A DNA stretch of 64,000 nucleotides from Janibacter hoylei PVAS-1 (GCF_000297495.1 NZ_ALWX01000003.1:43000-106999), one strand, 5' to 3'. Positions 1 through 10,262 are shown, counted from the first letter of the stretch. Notes: a model not told the origin generated them from the letters alone. Program-made: numbers and translations.

Positions 1-1082
1 TCGACGTCCCCGACGACCTCGTCCTCGAGGGCATCGCGCAGGGTGAGGGTGTCGCCGTCGCGCGAGATCTCGAAGCGGTCGTGGACGACCGACCGCCCGT
101 CGGGCACCTCCTGCGACCGCTCCACCGGCGGCACGTCCACGGTGACGACGCGGTCGCCGTCGAGCAGCCGCACGCCGTCGTCGCACCGCACGACCGGTGT
201 CGCCTCGCCGGCGAGGCGGCCCCCGGAGTCCCCGGGGTTGTCCAAGCGCGCGCCGGGGCACGACGTGCGCGCCAGCTCCTCCCCCGAGCGAAGGGAGGTC
301 ACCGTCACCACGTCGCCCGCCCGGTGGATCGCCTCGTCCTCGCGCACGAGGACGCGCCCGCGGGGCGCGTCCTGCCAGGTGCGCGCCACCTTGCCGGTGT
401 CGAGGTCGAGCGCCTGCGTCGTCTCCTCGTCGGGGGTGATGAGGGCATAGCGCTGCTCCGGCAGACCGCCGGGGTAGAGCGTCGCCAGGTCGACGTCGCA
501 GCCGACCTCGGTGTCGTGGCTCCAGGCGACGCTCGCGTCCTCGAGCACCACCCCGGAGACGACGAGGCGGCCGCCGGTGACGTCCTCGCCGAGGCGGGCG
601 CCACCTCCCGGTGACATGCACGAGACCACCGCGACGTGCCGGGTCGACATCCCGACGAACTCGGCCTCGTCCCCGGGCCGGACGGCCTTGTCGCCGTGGG
701 CGACGAGCAGGTCGGTGGCCCGTGCCTCGACCTCGCCGTCCGCACGCTCGACCCGGACGTCACCACCGAGGGTCGAGACGAGGGCGCCGTCGGAGGTGAG
801 CGTGCCGTCGCCGTAGAAGCGCGACCCGCCCCACCGCTCACCCGTCGGCGCGTGCTCCACCCACTCACCGTCCTCGTCGCCGTACGTGAACCACCCGTTG
901 GGCCCGATGCGCACGCTGTGGGACCGCTCGGACGTGTAGTAGTGGACCCGGCCGTCGACGCTCCCGCCGCCGCCGATGGCTCCGCGCAGGACGACGCCGA
1001 CGAGGAAGGCGACGATCGCCAGGGCGGCGAGCACCGCGAGGGTGAGCTTGGTGGCGTCGGCAGCCTTGCTCGGGGTGCTCAC
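1..1082 (-). CDS. PQQ-like/propeller membrane protein, 3' end outside window
   Basis: Unrecognised family. A GTG at 1082 opens an unbroken minus-strand frame to the window edge. Its stop lies outside, so it is easily missed. The start overlaps the upstream gene's stop by GTGA, which argues for translational coupling. The N-terminus has one hydrophobic segment (about residues 11-33), then Gly/Asp-rich extracytoplasmic sequence. It is a paralogue of the upstream gene: both share LPxQxYAL, a later ATPxVxC segment and a GDxxTLRD motif in the same order. This suggests a tandem duplication. Such repeats resemble PQQ-like beta-propeller blades, but the role and ligand are unknown. Confidence 0.7.
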   Translation of the reverse strand, partial: MSTPSKAADATKLTLAVLAALAIVAFLVGVVLRGAIGGGGSVDGRVHYYTSERSHSVRIGPNGWFTYGDEDGEWVEHAPTGERWGGSRFYGDGTLTSDGALVSTLGGDVRVERADGEVEARATDLLVAHGDKAVRPGDEAEFVGMSTRHVAVVSCMSPGGGARLGEDVTGGRLVVSGVVLEDASVAWSHDTEVGCDVDLATLYPGGLPEQRYALITPDEETTQALDLDTGKVARTWQDAPRGRVLVREDEAIHRAGDVVTVTSLRSGEELARTSCPGARLDNPGDSGGRLAGEATPVVRCDDGVRLLDGDRVVTVDVPPVERSQEVPDGRSVVHDRFEISRDGDTLTLRDALEDEVVGDV

Positions 1083-2464
1083 CGCATCCCCTTCGGCGCC
1101 GCGACCCACAGCCGTGTGCCCTCGATGTCCTCGTCGTCGGCCTCGACGAGGATCACGCCGTCAGGCGAGGTGTCGGCACCGGCCCGCATGACGCCATTGG
1201 TCGTCACGACCATCTCCCCGGTGCGGGTGTCGAAGGCCCGGTAGGCACCTCGGGGCCGCTCGCCTCCGGTGTCGAACTCGGTGAAGGTGATGAGCCGGCC
1301 CACCGGGCCGAAGGCGCCGAGCTTCATGCCGTCGGGCACGTCGAGCACGCCGATCTCCTGGTCCTGCAGGCCGTCCCGCAGGGTCACCTGGTCGCCGTCA
1401 CGCTGGAGCAGGTGGCGACCATGGGCGACCTGCTGCCCGTCGGGCAGCTCCTCGCCCGTGGCCAACGGCGGGGCGTCGATCTCGACGAAGTCGTCGTCCT
1501 CGACGACGTGGACGCGGTCGCGGCAGGTGACGAAGGGGGTGACCTCCGGCGACAGCTGCTGGGTGATCTCGTCGGGTCGTCCCGGGGAGGCCCACGGGCA
1601 CTCCACCCGGGCGAGCTCCTTGCCGGTGCGTAGGGACCGCCAACCGACGACGTCGTCGTCGCTCTCGTTCACGAGCGCCTTGTCACCGCTGATGACGATG
1701 TCGCTCCGGGGACGGCCCGAGCGCTCGAGCACGACCTCGCCCGTCGCGACGTCGATGACGAGGAGGTGCTCCTCGCTCGGCACCAGGAGGGCGTACTGCT
1801 GTGCGGGCAGGGTCCGGGGCTTGCTCAGCGGCCGAGCGTCGGGCCCGCACTCGATCCCGACGTCCTTGACCCAGTCGATCGAGGCGTCCTCGAGGGAGAG
1901 ACCGGCGAGCACGGCCTTGCCACCCTCGACCTCCTCGGTGAGACGTGAGGGCGACGGGGCCACACAGGTCGTGACGACGACCTGCTCCTCGCCGAAGGCG
2001 ACGGTCTGCACGTCCTCGCCACCCCACAGGTCGTCCTCCCCGAGCTCGTCGGCGATCTCCTTCGTCGTCCGCGAGCTCGTCGACCCCTCACGCTGCACGA
2101 GCACCTTGGCATCGCCCGGCTGCACGACGACCCCGTCCTGCGAGATCGACATCTGCGAGTCGAGCTCGCCGATCGTCCACGACTCGCCGGTGTGCACGTT
2201 GCGGGCGACGTAGTCGCCCCCGCCGCCGGGGTGGGTCACCCACCCGTCGGGCCCGAGCTGGACCGACAGGTCCTCGCTGTCCCAGACGATGTTGCCCGAG
2301 ACCTCCGGCGGGTCGAGGCGCCCGCTGAGCGCCCCGAGACCACCGGGTAGGAAGGAGACGACCCCTGCGGCAAACATCCCGACGAGGGCCAGCACGCCGA
2401 CGACCTTGAGTGCGCGCGGCACCGCGCGGGAGGGCTGAGGGGAGAGGTCGTGGGGGGCGCTCAC
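1079..2464 (-). CDS. Membrane-anchored propeller-like protein, paralogue of downstream gene
   Basis: 461 aa, function unknown. A Pro/Arg cytoplasmic N-terminus is followed by one membrane segment (about residues 20-42) and a long Asp/Glu/Gly-rich extracytoplasmic part. Repeated motifs such as ATGEVVLERSG and RTGEMVVTTNG look like the G-x-V/L turns of PQQ-like propeller blades. The stop overlaps the GTG start of the next gene, its shorter paralogue, so the two are probably one operon. No cysteine pairs, metal sites or enzymatic motifs were recognised. It could be an envelope scaffold or sensor; that is inference only. Confidence 0.75.
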   Translation of the reverse strand: MSAPHDLSPQPSRAVPRALKVVGVLALVGMFAAGVVSFLPGGLGALSGRLDPPEVSGNIVWDSEDLSVQLGPDGWVTHPGGGGDYVARNVHTGESWTIGELDSQMSISQDGVVVQPGDAKVLVQREGSTSSRTTKEIADELGEDDLWGGEDVQTVAFGEEQVVVTTCVAPSPSRLTEEVEGGKAVLAGLSLEDASIDWVKDVGIECGPDARPLSKPRTLPAQQYALLVPSEEHLLVIDVATGEVVLERSGRPRSDIVISGDKALVNESDDDVVGWRSLRTGKELARVECPWASPGRPDEITQQLSPEVTPFVTCRDRVHVVEDDDFVEIDAPPLATGEELPDGQQVAHGRHLLQRDGDQVTLRDGLQDQEIGVLDVPDGMKLGAFGPVGRLITFTEFDTGGERPRGAYRAFDTRTGEMVVTTNGVMRAGADTSPDGVILVEADDEDIEGTRLWVAAPKGMR

Positions 2465-2495
2465 CGGCTCATTGTGGCCGATCGGCGTCGACCGA

Positions 2496-2577
2496 TGGCT
2501 CCCCGGGTAGGAGTCGAACCTACGTCGCTAGTCCTGATTCAAAGTCAGGCGGGCCCTGCCGGCAGACCAACCGGGGA
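2496..2577 (-). tRNA. tRNA-Gln (anticodon TTG)
   Basis: On the minus strand a 7-bp acceptor stem TCCCCGG/CCGGGGA encloses the anticodon arm CCTGA-CTTTGAA-TCAGG (anticodon TTG, reads CAA) and the T arm GTAGG-TTCGACT-CCTAC. Discriminator G and an encoded CCA end the gene at 2496. The D arm can be drawn as GGTC/GGCC. The stretch between anticodon and T stems is 9 nt, longer than the usual 4-5 of class I tRNAs, though it has no stem as in class II tRNAs. The gene lies between the propeller gene and a TetR gene. Confidence 0.9.
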
Positions 2578-2644
2578 ATGCCGCCGGAGCGGCACGGTCA
2601 GGGTAGTCGACAGGCTGCTCCGTGCCGTCACCGACAATGGGGGC

Positions 2645-3286
2645 ATGAGCCAGCAGGACGAAGGGCGGCCGCCGCGCCGCCCGCGCATGACCGGTGCGGC
2701 ACGGCGTGAGCAGCTCGTGAGCGTCGGGCGCGGACTCTTCGCGGCGAAGGGGGTCGACGGCACCTCCGTGGAGGAGATCGCCGGCGCGGCCGAGGTGTCC
2801 AAGCCGGTCGTGTACGAGCACTTCGGCGGCAAGGAGGGGCTCTACGCCGTGGTCGTCGACCGTGAGCTGAGCGTCCTCACCGAGGCCGTGACGACGGCGC
2901 TCACCGCGGGCGGCACCGACCGGCAGATCATCGAGCGAGCGGCTCTCGCGCTGCTCGACTACATCGAGGGCTCACCGGACGGCTTCCGCATCCTCGCGCG
3001 GGACGTCTCCGGCGAGGCCCCCAGCGGCACCTACTCCTCGCTGATCTCCGATGTCGCGACCCAGGTCGCCCACCTGCTCTCCGAGCCCTTCGAGCAGCGG
3101 GGTTTCGACCCGACCACGGCGCCGATGTACGCCCAGATGCTCGTCGGTCTGGTCTCCCTCACGGGGCAGTGGTGGCTCGAGACCCGCCAGCCGGACAAGG
3201 AGTCCGTGGCCGCCCACCTCGTCAACCTCGCGTGGAACGGTCTCGACGGCCTCGAGCCCCACCCCACGCTGCACGGGCGGAACTGA
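2645..3286 (+). CDS. TetR-family transcriptional regulator
   Basis: 213 aa. The N-terminal TetR helix-turn-helix is clear (about residues 17-63): REQLVSVGRGLFAAKGVDGT, then SVEEIAGAAEVSKPVVYEHF, with the typical YxHF end of the recognition helix. The C-terminal ligand-binding half carries an ARDVSGEAPSGTY segment. The longer frame begins inside the tRNA, so I chose the ATG at 2645, just after MSQQDE-type hydrophilic sequence starts. It converges on the VOC/tam genes across a strong hairpin. The ligand and targets cannot be read from the sequence. Confidence 0.9.
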   Translation: MSQQDEGRPPRRPRMTGAARREQLVSVGRGLFAAKGVDGTSVEEIAGAAEVSKPVVYEHFGGKEGLYAVVVDRELSVLTEAVTTALTAGGTDRQIIERAALALLDYIEGSPDGFRILARDVSGEAPSGTYSSLISDVATQVAHLLSEPFEQRGFDPTTAPMYAQMLVGLVSLTGQWWLETRQPDKESVAAHLVNLAWNGLDGLEPHPTLHGRN

Positions 3287-3301
3287 CCTCCCTTCGCCCG
3301 G

Positions 3302-3345
3302 TTCCCATGCACCGCGCACGCCTGCACGTGCGGGGTGTATGGGAA
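3302..3345. terminator. Long hairpin between convergent genes
   Basis: A 19-bp inverted repeat starting TTCCCATGCACC and ending GGTGTATGGGAA, with two mismatches and a 6-nt loop, fills the gap between the converging TetR and VOC genes. It has no T-tract, as is common for actinobacterial terminators. It probably ends transcription from both sides. Confidence 0.7.
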
Positions 3346-3354
3346 TGGCGGAGG

Positions 3355-3715
3355 TCAGGCCTGCTGGAGCTCGACCCTGTTCCCCACCGGGTCATCGGTG
3401 TGGAAGCGCCGCACCCCCGGGATCGCCTCGTCCCAGCGCACCTCTCCCCCCGGCAGCCGTCACGGCCTCCGCCAGGGCGTCGACGTCGTCGACGAGGAAG
3501 CACGGGTGGGCCTTGCGCGCCGGAGTGAAGTCGGCCTCGACGCCGCAGTGCAGCTCCCGGTCCCCCGCCTGGAACCACGCTCCACCGCGGGCCGCGAGGA
3601 CCCGCGGCTTGGGGATCTCCGGCATCCCGAGGAGGTCACCGTAGAAGGCCCGCAGCGCGTCCTCGCTGCCTGCGGGACAGGCGATCTGGACGTGGTGCAG
3701 CCCGAGGACGCTCAC
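3355..3715 (-). CDS. VOC (glyoxalase/bleomycin-resistance) superfamily protein, frameshifted
   Basis: Small VOC-fold protein, about 119 aa when restored. It begins VSVLGLHHVQIACPAGSE, the usual first beta strand with a metal-type His. It continues with FYGDLLGMPEIPKP and HPCFLVDDVDALAEAV. At 3446-3451 there is a run of six C (G on the coding strand). One base too many throws the frame, so the uncorrected product ends in an Arg/Gly-rich tail. Dropping one base restores RWDEAIPGVRRFHTDDPVGN and RVELQQA with a stop at 3355. The GTG start overlaps the tam stop (GTGA). Substrate unknown. Confidence 0.8.
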
Positions 3716-4512
3716 GCCTTGCGCCCGACGGCGAAGACGCGACGGAAGGCCAGGAGGACCCCGGCGGGGGTGCGCGGGTAGGCGGCCGTCAGCTTGGCGG
3801 CGTAGGCAGCGAGGAAGGCCTCGCGCTCGCCCTCGTCCTCGAGGACCTCGAGCATCGGTCGCAGACCGGTGCCGCTGACCCAGTCGAGCACCGGGTTGTC
3901 ACTGGCCCCCTCGGGGTCGAGCACGTGCGTGTAGGTCGTCTCCCACGCGTCGACGGCGAGCCCGCGAGCCGTGAGCACCTGCAGGTAGGTCGACGGGTCG
4001 CCGGCGCCGAAGCGCTTGCTCGCGGCCTCGAGCTCGCCGCTGCGCGGGTGGTCGACCGCCGTCTCGCGCATGAGCGCGTGGGTCGGCGCGTCGTAGTTGC
4101 CCGGCACCTGCAGGGCAAACCAGCCGTCCGCGGCGAGGGCGTCGACCCAGGTCTCGATGAGGGGCAGGTGGCGTGGCACCCACTGCAGCGCAGCATTGCT
4201 GACGATGACGTCGGGCGCCGCGCCCAGGCTGGCGATGTCCCAGTCGGCGAGGTCGGCCTCGACCCACTCGACGCGCCCGTCGGTGTCGAGGGCGCGCGCC
4301 GCGTCGAGCATCTCGACGCTGCTGTCCACCCCGACGACCCTGGCCTGCGGCCAGCGCTCGGCGAGCGAGAGGGTCAGCGGGCCGTTGCCGCAGCCGAGGT
4401 CGACGACGAGCCCCGGCTCCTGCGCGTCGACGCGTGCCATGAGATCCACGAAGGGTCGGGAGCGTTCGCTCGAGAACTGGCCGTAGCGGGTCGGGTCCCA
4501 GGTCACCGTCAT
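3712..4512 (-). CDS. tam: Trans-aconitate 2-methyltransferase
   Basis: 266 aa, the family's normal length. SAM-dependent class I methyltransferase that methylates trans-aconitate, a damaging by-product that inhibits aconitase. Visible marks are the WDPTRYGQFSSERSRPFVDL opening typical of Tam, motif I VVDLGCGNGPLTLSLAERWP, the acidic VVGVDSS loop, and ADLADWD followed by VSNAALQWVPRH. It is divergent from a MarR gene with a palindrome between them, as in Streptomyces tam/tamR. The stop overlaps the start of the VOC gene, so the two are probably co-transcribed. Confidence 0.9.
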   Translation of the reverse strand: MTVTWDPTRYGQFSSERSRPFVDLMARVDAQEPGLVVDLGCGNGPLTLSLAERWPQARVVGVDSSVEMLDAARALDTDGRVEWVEADLADWDIASLGAAPDVIVSNAALQWVPRHLPLIETWVDALAADGWFALQVPGNYDAPTHALMRETAVDHPRSGELEAASKRFGAGDPSTYLQVLTARGLAVDAWETTYTHVLDPEGASDNPVLDWVSGTGLRPMLEVLEDEGEREAFLAAYAAKLTAAYPRTPAGVLLAFRRVFAVGRKA

Positions 4513-4567
4513 GTGTGCGTGCCTCCTCGTTCGGGTCCGTGCAGCCTAACCAACGACCATGCATATG

Positions 4568-4581
4568 TCTCGATATCAAGA
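4568..4581. promoter_or_regulatory. Palindromic operator candidate between tam and MarR gene
   Basis: TCTCGATATCAAGA is a near-perfect 14-bp inverted repeat (one mismatch) in a short AT-richer stretch. It lies about 27-40 nt before the MarR ATG and about 56-69 nt before tam. Size and symmetry fit a MarR dimer, and the placement would control both promoters. Confidence 0.65.
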
Positions 4582-4607
4582 TTCACGACCGCAGGTATTC
4601 TTGACGG

Positions 4608-5114
4608 ATGAGCAGCCGCCACGACCCGTCCGACGACGTCGACGCCATCGTCGAGGCCTGGCGCCGCGAGCGTCCCGACCTCGACGTCGAGCCGTTGCAC
4701 GTCTTCTCACGCGTCTCCCGGCTCGCCCGGCTGCTCGACCTCGACCGCACGAGCGCCTTCGCCCGGCACGAGCTCGAGGGCTGGGAGTTCGACGTGCTCT
4801 CCGCGCTGCGCCGCGCCGGCGAGCCCTACCAGCTCTCCCCCGGCCGCCTGGTCCAGGAGACCCTCGTGACCTCGGGGACGATGACCAACCGCATCGACCG
4901 CCTCGCCACCAAGGGCTGGGTCGAGCGCCTCCCGTCGCCCACCGACCGTCGGGGGGTCATCGTCCGCCTGACGCAGGGAGGCCAAGCGGCGGTCGACGCC
5001 GCGATGGCCGACCTGCTGGCCCGCGAGGGCGAGCTCCTCGACGACATGTCGGCCGACGAGCGGGCCGCGCTCACCCGCGCGCTCAAGCGGCTGCTCGCCC
5101 CCTTCGAGGCCTGA
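4608..5114 (+). CDS. MarR-family regulator, likely TamR-like
   Basis: 168 aa. The winged HTH is plain: GWEFDVLSALRRAG, LSPGRLVQETLVTSGTMTNR as recognition helix, then the wing WVERLPSPTDRRGVIVRLT with the conserved DxRG(V/S) loop. The N-terminus (about 40 residues) is longer than in minimal MarR proteins, a feature of the UrtR/TamR type, where the extra helix contributes to ligand binding. Divergence from tam and the shared palindrome support control of tam. In Streptomyces TamR answers to citrate and aconitate; the same ligand here is inference. Confidence 0.88.
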   Translation: MSSRHDPSDDVDAIVEAWRRERPDLDVEPLHVFSRVSRLARLLDLDRTSAFARHELEGWEFDVLSALRRAGEPYQLSPGRLVQETLVTSGTMTNRIDRLATKGWVERLPSPTDRRGVIVRLTQGGQAAVDAAMADLLAREGELLDDMSADERAALTRALKRLLAPFEA

Positions 5115-5116
5115 CC

Positions 5117-6907
5117 TCAGCCGACGAGCTCGGCGCACTCCAGCCACTCGAGCTCGAGCATCTCCTTGTCCTCCGCGAGCTCGCCGAGCGTCGCGTTGAG
5201 CTCCGCCAACCGCGTGTGGTCGTGCACCGACTCGGCCATCTCGTGGTGCAGCGACTCCTCCCGCGCGGCGATCTTGGCCAGCTGCTTCTCGATCCGCGCC
5301 ATCGCCTTGCGCGCCTCGCGCTGGGCAGCCGGGTCCACGGTCGGCTCCCCCGGGGACGAAGGGGGCGCCGCCGCCCCCTTCGTCGGGGTCGGCCGCGTCG
5401 GCTGGGCCGCGCGCAGCCGCAGGTACTCGTCGACGCCACCGGGCACGTGCCGCAGGCGCCCGTCGAGGATCGCGTACTGCTGGTCGGTGATGCGCTCGAG
5501 CAGGTACCGGTCGTGGGAGATGACGATGAGCGTGCCCGGCCACGAGTCGAGCAGGTCCTCCATCGCGGCGAGCATGTCGGAGTCGACGTCATTGGTCGGC
5601 TCGTCGAGCGCGATGACATTGGGCTCGTCGAGCAGCAGGAGCAGCAGCTGGAGGCGCCGCTTCTGGCCGCCGGAGAGGTCGTCGACCCGTGCTGACAGGT
5701 GCTCGCGGGCGAAGCCGAGACGCTCGAGCAGCTGGGCGGGCGTGTGGTCGCGCCCGTCGATCGTGAAGGTCGCCTTGGTCCGGGCGAGCACCTCGCGCAC
5801 CCGGTCGGAGCCGATCTGCGCGAGCTGGGAGAACTGCTGGTCGAGGAAGCCCAGGCGCACCGTCTTGCCCCGCTTGACCCGACCGGTGCTCGGCGCGATG
5901 TCGCCGGAGACCAGCCCGAGGAGGGTCGACTTGCCGGCGCCGTTGGCGCCGAGGATGCCGGTGCGCTCACCCGGCGCGATCCGCCACGTGATGTCACGCA
6001 GGACGGTCCGGTCGCCGAAGGTGACGCTCGCGTCCTCGATGTCGATGACGTCCTTGCCGAGGCGGGCCACGGCCATGCGCTGCAGCTCGATCGGGTTGCG
6101 AACGGGTGGGACATCGGCGATCAGCTGGTTGGCGGCCTCGATGCGAAACTTCGGCTTCGAGGTCCGCGCGGGCGCCCCCCGGCGCAGCCAGGCGAGCTCT
6201 TTGCGCATGAGGTTCTGCCGCTTCTGCTCCGTCGCGGCGTTGATCCGGTCGCGCTCGACGCGCTGGAGGACGTAGGCGGCGTAGCCCCCTTCGAAGGGCT
6301 CGACGATCCCGTCGTGCACCTCCCAGGTCTCCGTGCACACCTCGTCGAGGAACCACCGGTCGTGGGTGATGACGACGAGACCGCCCGAGCCCTTGGGCCA
6401 GCGCCGGCCCAGGTGCTCGGCGAGCCACGAGATGCCCTCGACGTCGAGGTGGTTGGTCGGCTCGTCGAGGGCGACGAGGTCCCACTCCCCGACGAGGAGC
6501 GCCGCGAGCGCCACGCGCCGCCGCTGGCCACCTGACAACTCGCCGATGCGGGCCTCCCACGGCACGTCGGTGACGAGGCCGGCGATGACGTCGCGGACGG
6601 CCGGGTCGCCGGCCCACTCGTGGTCGGGGCGGTCGCCGACGATCGCGTGACCGACGGTCTCGTCGGGGTCGAGGTCGTCCGACTGCCCGAGCACGCCGAA
6701 GCGGACGCCACCCCGGCGGGTGATCCGCCCGGCCTGCGGCTCGATCGTGCCGGCGAGCATGCCGAGCAGGCTGGACTTGCCGTCGCCGTTGCGACCGACG
6801 AGGCCGATCCGGTCGCCCTCCTCGATGCCGAGGCTGACCGAGTCGAAGACGACGCGCGTGGGGTACTCGAGGTGGAGCCCTTCGGCCCCGAGGAGCGGTG
6901 TGGCCAT
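5117..6907 (-). CDS. ABC-F family ATPase (Uup/EttA-like)
   Basis: 596 aa, soluble, with two ABC ATPase domains and no membrane segments, hence an ABC-F protein acting on ribosomes or DNA junctions rather than a transporter. First Walker A GRNGDGKSS (about residues 38-46) and signature LSGGQRRR; second Walker A GANGAGKST and LSGGQKRR; the linker between domains carries ERDRINAATEQKRQNLMRKE. A Pro/Thr stretch leads to a C-terminal helical, coiled-coil-like tail of about 80 residues, as in Uup. The ATG sits against the ispE stop, so it ends the rsmA-ispE operon. Note an intact run of six G at 6175-6180. Confidence 0.92.
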   Translation of the reverse strand: MATPLLGAEGLHLEYPTRVVFDSVSLGIEEGDRIGLVGRNGDGKSSLLGMLAGTIEPQAGRITRRGGVRFGVLGQSDDLDPDETVGHAIVGDRPDHEWAGDPAVRDVIAGLVTDVPWEARIGELSGGQRRRVALAALLVGEWDLVALDEPTNHLDVEGISWLAEHLGRRWPKGSGGLVVITHDRWFLDEVCTETWEVHDGIVEPFEGGYAAYVLQRVERDRINAATEQKRQNLMRKELAWLRRGAPARTSKPKFRIEAANQLIADVPPVRNPIELQRMAVARLGKDVIDIEDASVTFGDRTVLRDITWRIAPGERTGILGANGAGKSTLLGLVSGDIAPSTGRVKRGKTVRLGFLDQQFSQLAQIGSDRVREVLARTKATFTIDGRDHTPAQLLERLGFAREHLSARVDDLSGGQKRRLQLLLLLLDEPNVIALDEPTNDVDSDMLAAMEDLLDSWPGTLIVISHDRYLLERITDQQYAILDGRLRHVPGGVDEYLRLRAAQPTRPTPTKGAAAPPSSPGEPTVDPAAQREARKAMARIEKQLAKIAAREESLHHEMAESVHDHTRLAELNATLGELAEDKEMLELEWLECAELVG

Positions 6908-7845
6908 CAGAGCTGACGCACGGTGGGCAGGATGTGCGCGCCCTGGACCGGGCCGGTCGCGCGCAGGACGTCGCCGGCGACGCCGCAGGCCGTGAGCGCC
7001 ACGGCCAGGTCGATCGCCCCCTCGGCTCCATCAGCGAGGATCGCGACGGTCGGGCCCGAGCCGGAGACGATCGCCGCGAGCGCACCGAAGCCCATCGCCG
7101 ACTCGATGACCTCGCCGATCGCGGGCTGCAGGCCGATGGCGTCGGCCTGCAGGTCGTTGTCGAGCACGGGGGCCAGCGCGGACGCGTCACCCGAGCGCAG
7201 CGCGCTCATCAAAGCAGCGCTCGGCTGCGGCTCCTCGAGCGTCGTCCCGGCCGTGCGCTCGTCGAAGGCGGCGTAGACCCGCGGGGTCGACAGCCCGCTC
7301 GCGAGCGACGGCACGAAGACCCAGTGGTACCTCCCCTTCGCCAGGACGGCCGTGACGACCTCGCCCCGCCCCGACCCGACGGCGGTGCCGCCGTGGAGGA
7401 GGAAGGGGACGTCGCTGCCGATGCCGGCCGCGATCTCCTCGAGCTCGTCCTTGGGTACGTCCGTGCCCCACAGCGCGTCGCAGGCGACGAGTGCCGCGGC
7501 CGCGTCGGCGGAGCCCCCGGCCATGCCGCCGGCGACGGGGATCTCCTTGTGGATCGTCAGGTGCACCGGCTCCTGACCACCCGTGTGGTCCGCGAGGGCG
7601 CGGGCCGCACGCAGCGCGAGGTTGGACTCGTCGGTCGGCACCCGGTCGGCGTCGCGACCGCGCACGGAGCATCCCCACTCGTCGGCAAGGGTGGCCGTGA
7701 CGTCGTCGTGGATGCCGATGGCCTGGTAGACCGTCGACAGCGCGTGGTAGCCGTCCTCACGAGCCGGGCCGACGAAGAGCTCGAGGTTGACCTTGGCAGG
7801 GGCCCGCACGGTCACGCACGCGGGCAGCTCGAGCACGGAGGTCAT
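6907..7845 (-). CDS. ispE: 4-diphosphocytidyl-2-C-methyl-D-erythritol kinase
   Basis: 312 aa GHMP kinase of the MEP isoprenoid pathway, phosphorylating CDP-methylerythritol with ATP. Marks: the N-terminal [20 protein letters not shown] with the substrate-contacting Lys, the GHMP glycine loop [17 protein letters not shown] (about residues 106-122), and the C-terminal [11 protein letters not shown] motif. It overlaps rsmA upstream by ATGA and touches the ABC-F gene downstream. The rpfB-rsmA-ispE-ABC-F order is widespread in Actinobacteria, which supports a single transcription unit. Confidence 0.95.
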   Translation of the reverse strand: MTSVLELPACVTVRAPAKVNLELFVGPAREDGYHALSTVYQAIGIHDDVTATLADEWGCSVRGRDADRVPTDESNLALRAARALADHTGGQEPVHLTIHKEIPVAGGMAGGSADAAAALVACDALWGTDVPKDELEEIAAGIGSDVPFLLHGGTAVGSGRGEVVTAVLAKGRYHWVFVPSLASGLSTPRVYAAFDERTAGTTLEEPQPSAALMSALRSGDASALAPVLDNDLQADAIGLQPAIGEVIESAMGFGALAAIVSGSGPTVAILADGAEGAIDLAVALTACGVAGDVLRATGPVQGAHILPTVRQL

Positions 7846-8738
7846 GCCGTCACCCTAGCCATGAGTTCCTCGGTGACACGGGCGAAGTCCGCGACGCCGA
7901 TCTGCTCGCCCCGGGTCCGCGGGTCGATGCCGGCTGCGCGCAAGGCCTCCTCGGCGATCTCCCCCGTCCCCGCGATGCCCTTGAGCGAGGCGCGCAGCGT
8001 CTTGCGGCGCTGGGCGAAGGCGGCGTCGACGACGGCGAAGACCTGCGAACGGGTGGCACCCGTGGGCGGGGGCTCCCGCCGCACGAGCCGCACGAGCCCG
8101 GAGTCGACGTTGGGCACCGGCCAGAAGATGCTGCGCGGCACCCTCCCGGCGAGCGCCACGTCGGCCCACCACGCGGCCTTGACGCTCGGCACGCCGTAGG
8201 TCTTGCTCCCCGGCCCCGCGGCGAGGCGCTCCGCGACCTCGAGCTGGACCATGACGAGCACCCGCTCGATCGTCGGGAAGGTCTCGAGGAAGTGCAGCAC
8301 CACCGGCACCGAGATGTTGTACGGCAGGTTGGCGACGAGTGCCGTGGGTGGTGGGCCGGGCAGCTCGGTGACGGTGAGCGCGTCGGCCGGCACCACGGTC
8401 AGGTGGTCGGCGACGGCCGGCCCCTGGGCGGCGACGGTGCCCGGCAGCGCCGCTGCGAGCGTCGGGTCGACCTCGACGGCCGTGACCCGCGCGGCCTCCT
8501 CGAGGAGCGCCAGGGTCAGCGAGCCGAGACCGGGGCCGATCTCCACGACGTGGTCGTCTGCGGTGACTCCCCCGGCGCGGACAATCCGCCGCACCGTGTT
8601 GGCGTCGACGACGAAGTTCTGCCCCCACTGCTTGGTCGGGCGCACGCCGAGACCGTCGGCGAGCTCACGGACCCGAGCGGCGCCGAGGAGGGTGACGCCG
8701 CTCCCTTCGTCAGGGGCGGTGCTCGGGTCGCTGCTCAT
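7842..8738 (-). CDS. rsmA: 16S rRNA (adenine-N6) dimethyltransferase
   Basis: 298 aa, formerly KsgA. It dimethylates two adjacent adenosines in helix 45 of 16S rRNA during 30S maturation. Visible are the [17 protein letters not shown] opening, SAM motif [17 protein letters not shown], and the adenosine-site motif [15 protein letters not shown], with the basic [11 protein letters not shown] region near the C-terminus. The ATG at 8738 follows a gap containing a strong hairpin, so rpfB transcription is probably cut before this gene, which may have its own promoter. Confidence 0.95.
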   Translation of the reverse strand: MSSDPSTAPDEGSGVTLLGAARVRELADGLGVRPTKQWGQNFVVDANTVRRIVRAGGVTADDHVVEIGPGLGSLTLALLEEAARVTAVEVDPTLAAALPGTVAAQGPAVADHLTVVPADALTVTELPGPPPTALVANLPYNISVPVVLHFLETFPTIERVLVMVQLEVAERLAAGPGSKTYGVPSVKAAWWADVALAGRVPRSIFWPVPNVDSGLVRLVRREPPPTGATRSQVFAVVDAAFAQRRKTLRASLKGIAGTGEIAEEALRAAGIDPRTRGEQIGVADFARVTEELMARVTA

Positions 8739-8771
8739 GGGTGGACTCTATTCGGCGAAGGGGGACGGCCG

Positions 8772-8806
8772 CGGGCCCCCACGACCGTGGTGGTCGCAGG
8801 GGCCCG
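8772..8806. terminator. GC-rich hairpin after rpfB
   Basis: GGGCCCC and CGACC pair with GGTCG and GGGGCCC around a short loop, between the rpfB stop at 8824 and the rsmA start at 8738. No T-tract. Probable rpfB terminator. Confidence 0.6.
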
Positions 8807-8823
8807 TCGGGTGCGTCGAGACG

Positions 8824-10045
<1,222 letters not shown>

Positions 10046-10262
10046 AGTGCTCCGATGGTCGAGCTTCCCGGGCACCGGCGGGATCGCGCACGACGACCCA
10101 GGGATGGCGGGCGCCGTGTCAGCGGAAGAACATCAGGGGAAACCGGCCCCGGCCAACAGCGGACTACCCTGCACCACCGGACCGCCGAAGGTCAAGTTTT
10201 GGTAACGGAGCGTGGTGAGCGCCACCCTTCGCCCCTGCCCGCCGGCCCCCTCCGGCAGCCGG

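Noticed and set aside
81..1244. Plus-strand ORFs in the first kilobase
   Set aside because: They are shadows of the minus-strand partial gene, with Arg/Gly/Pro-rich low-complexity products.
10046..10262. c-di-AMP (ydaO-type) riboswitch before rpfB
   Set aside because: DisA is in the window and some rpf genes carry this riboswitch, but I found no recognisable conserved core here.
10046..10262. Promoter TTGACC in the rpfB leader
   Set aside because: TTGACC is present, but no convincing -10 box lies at the right distance.
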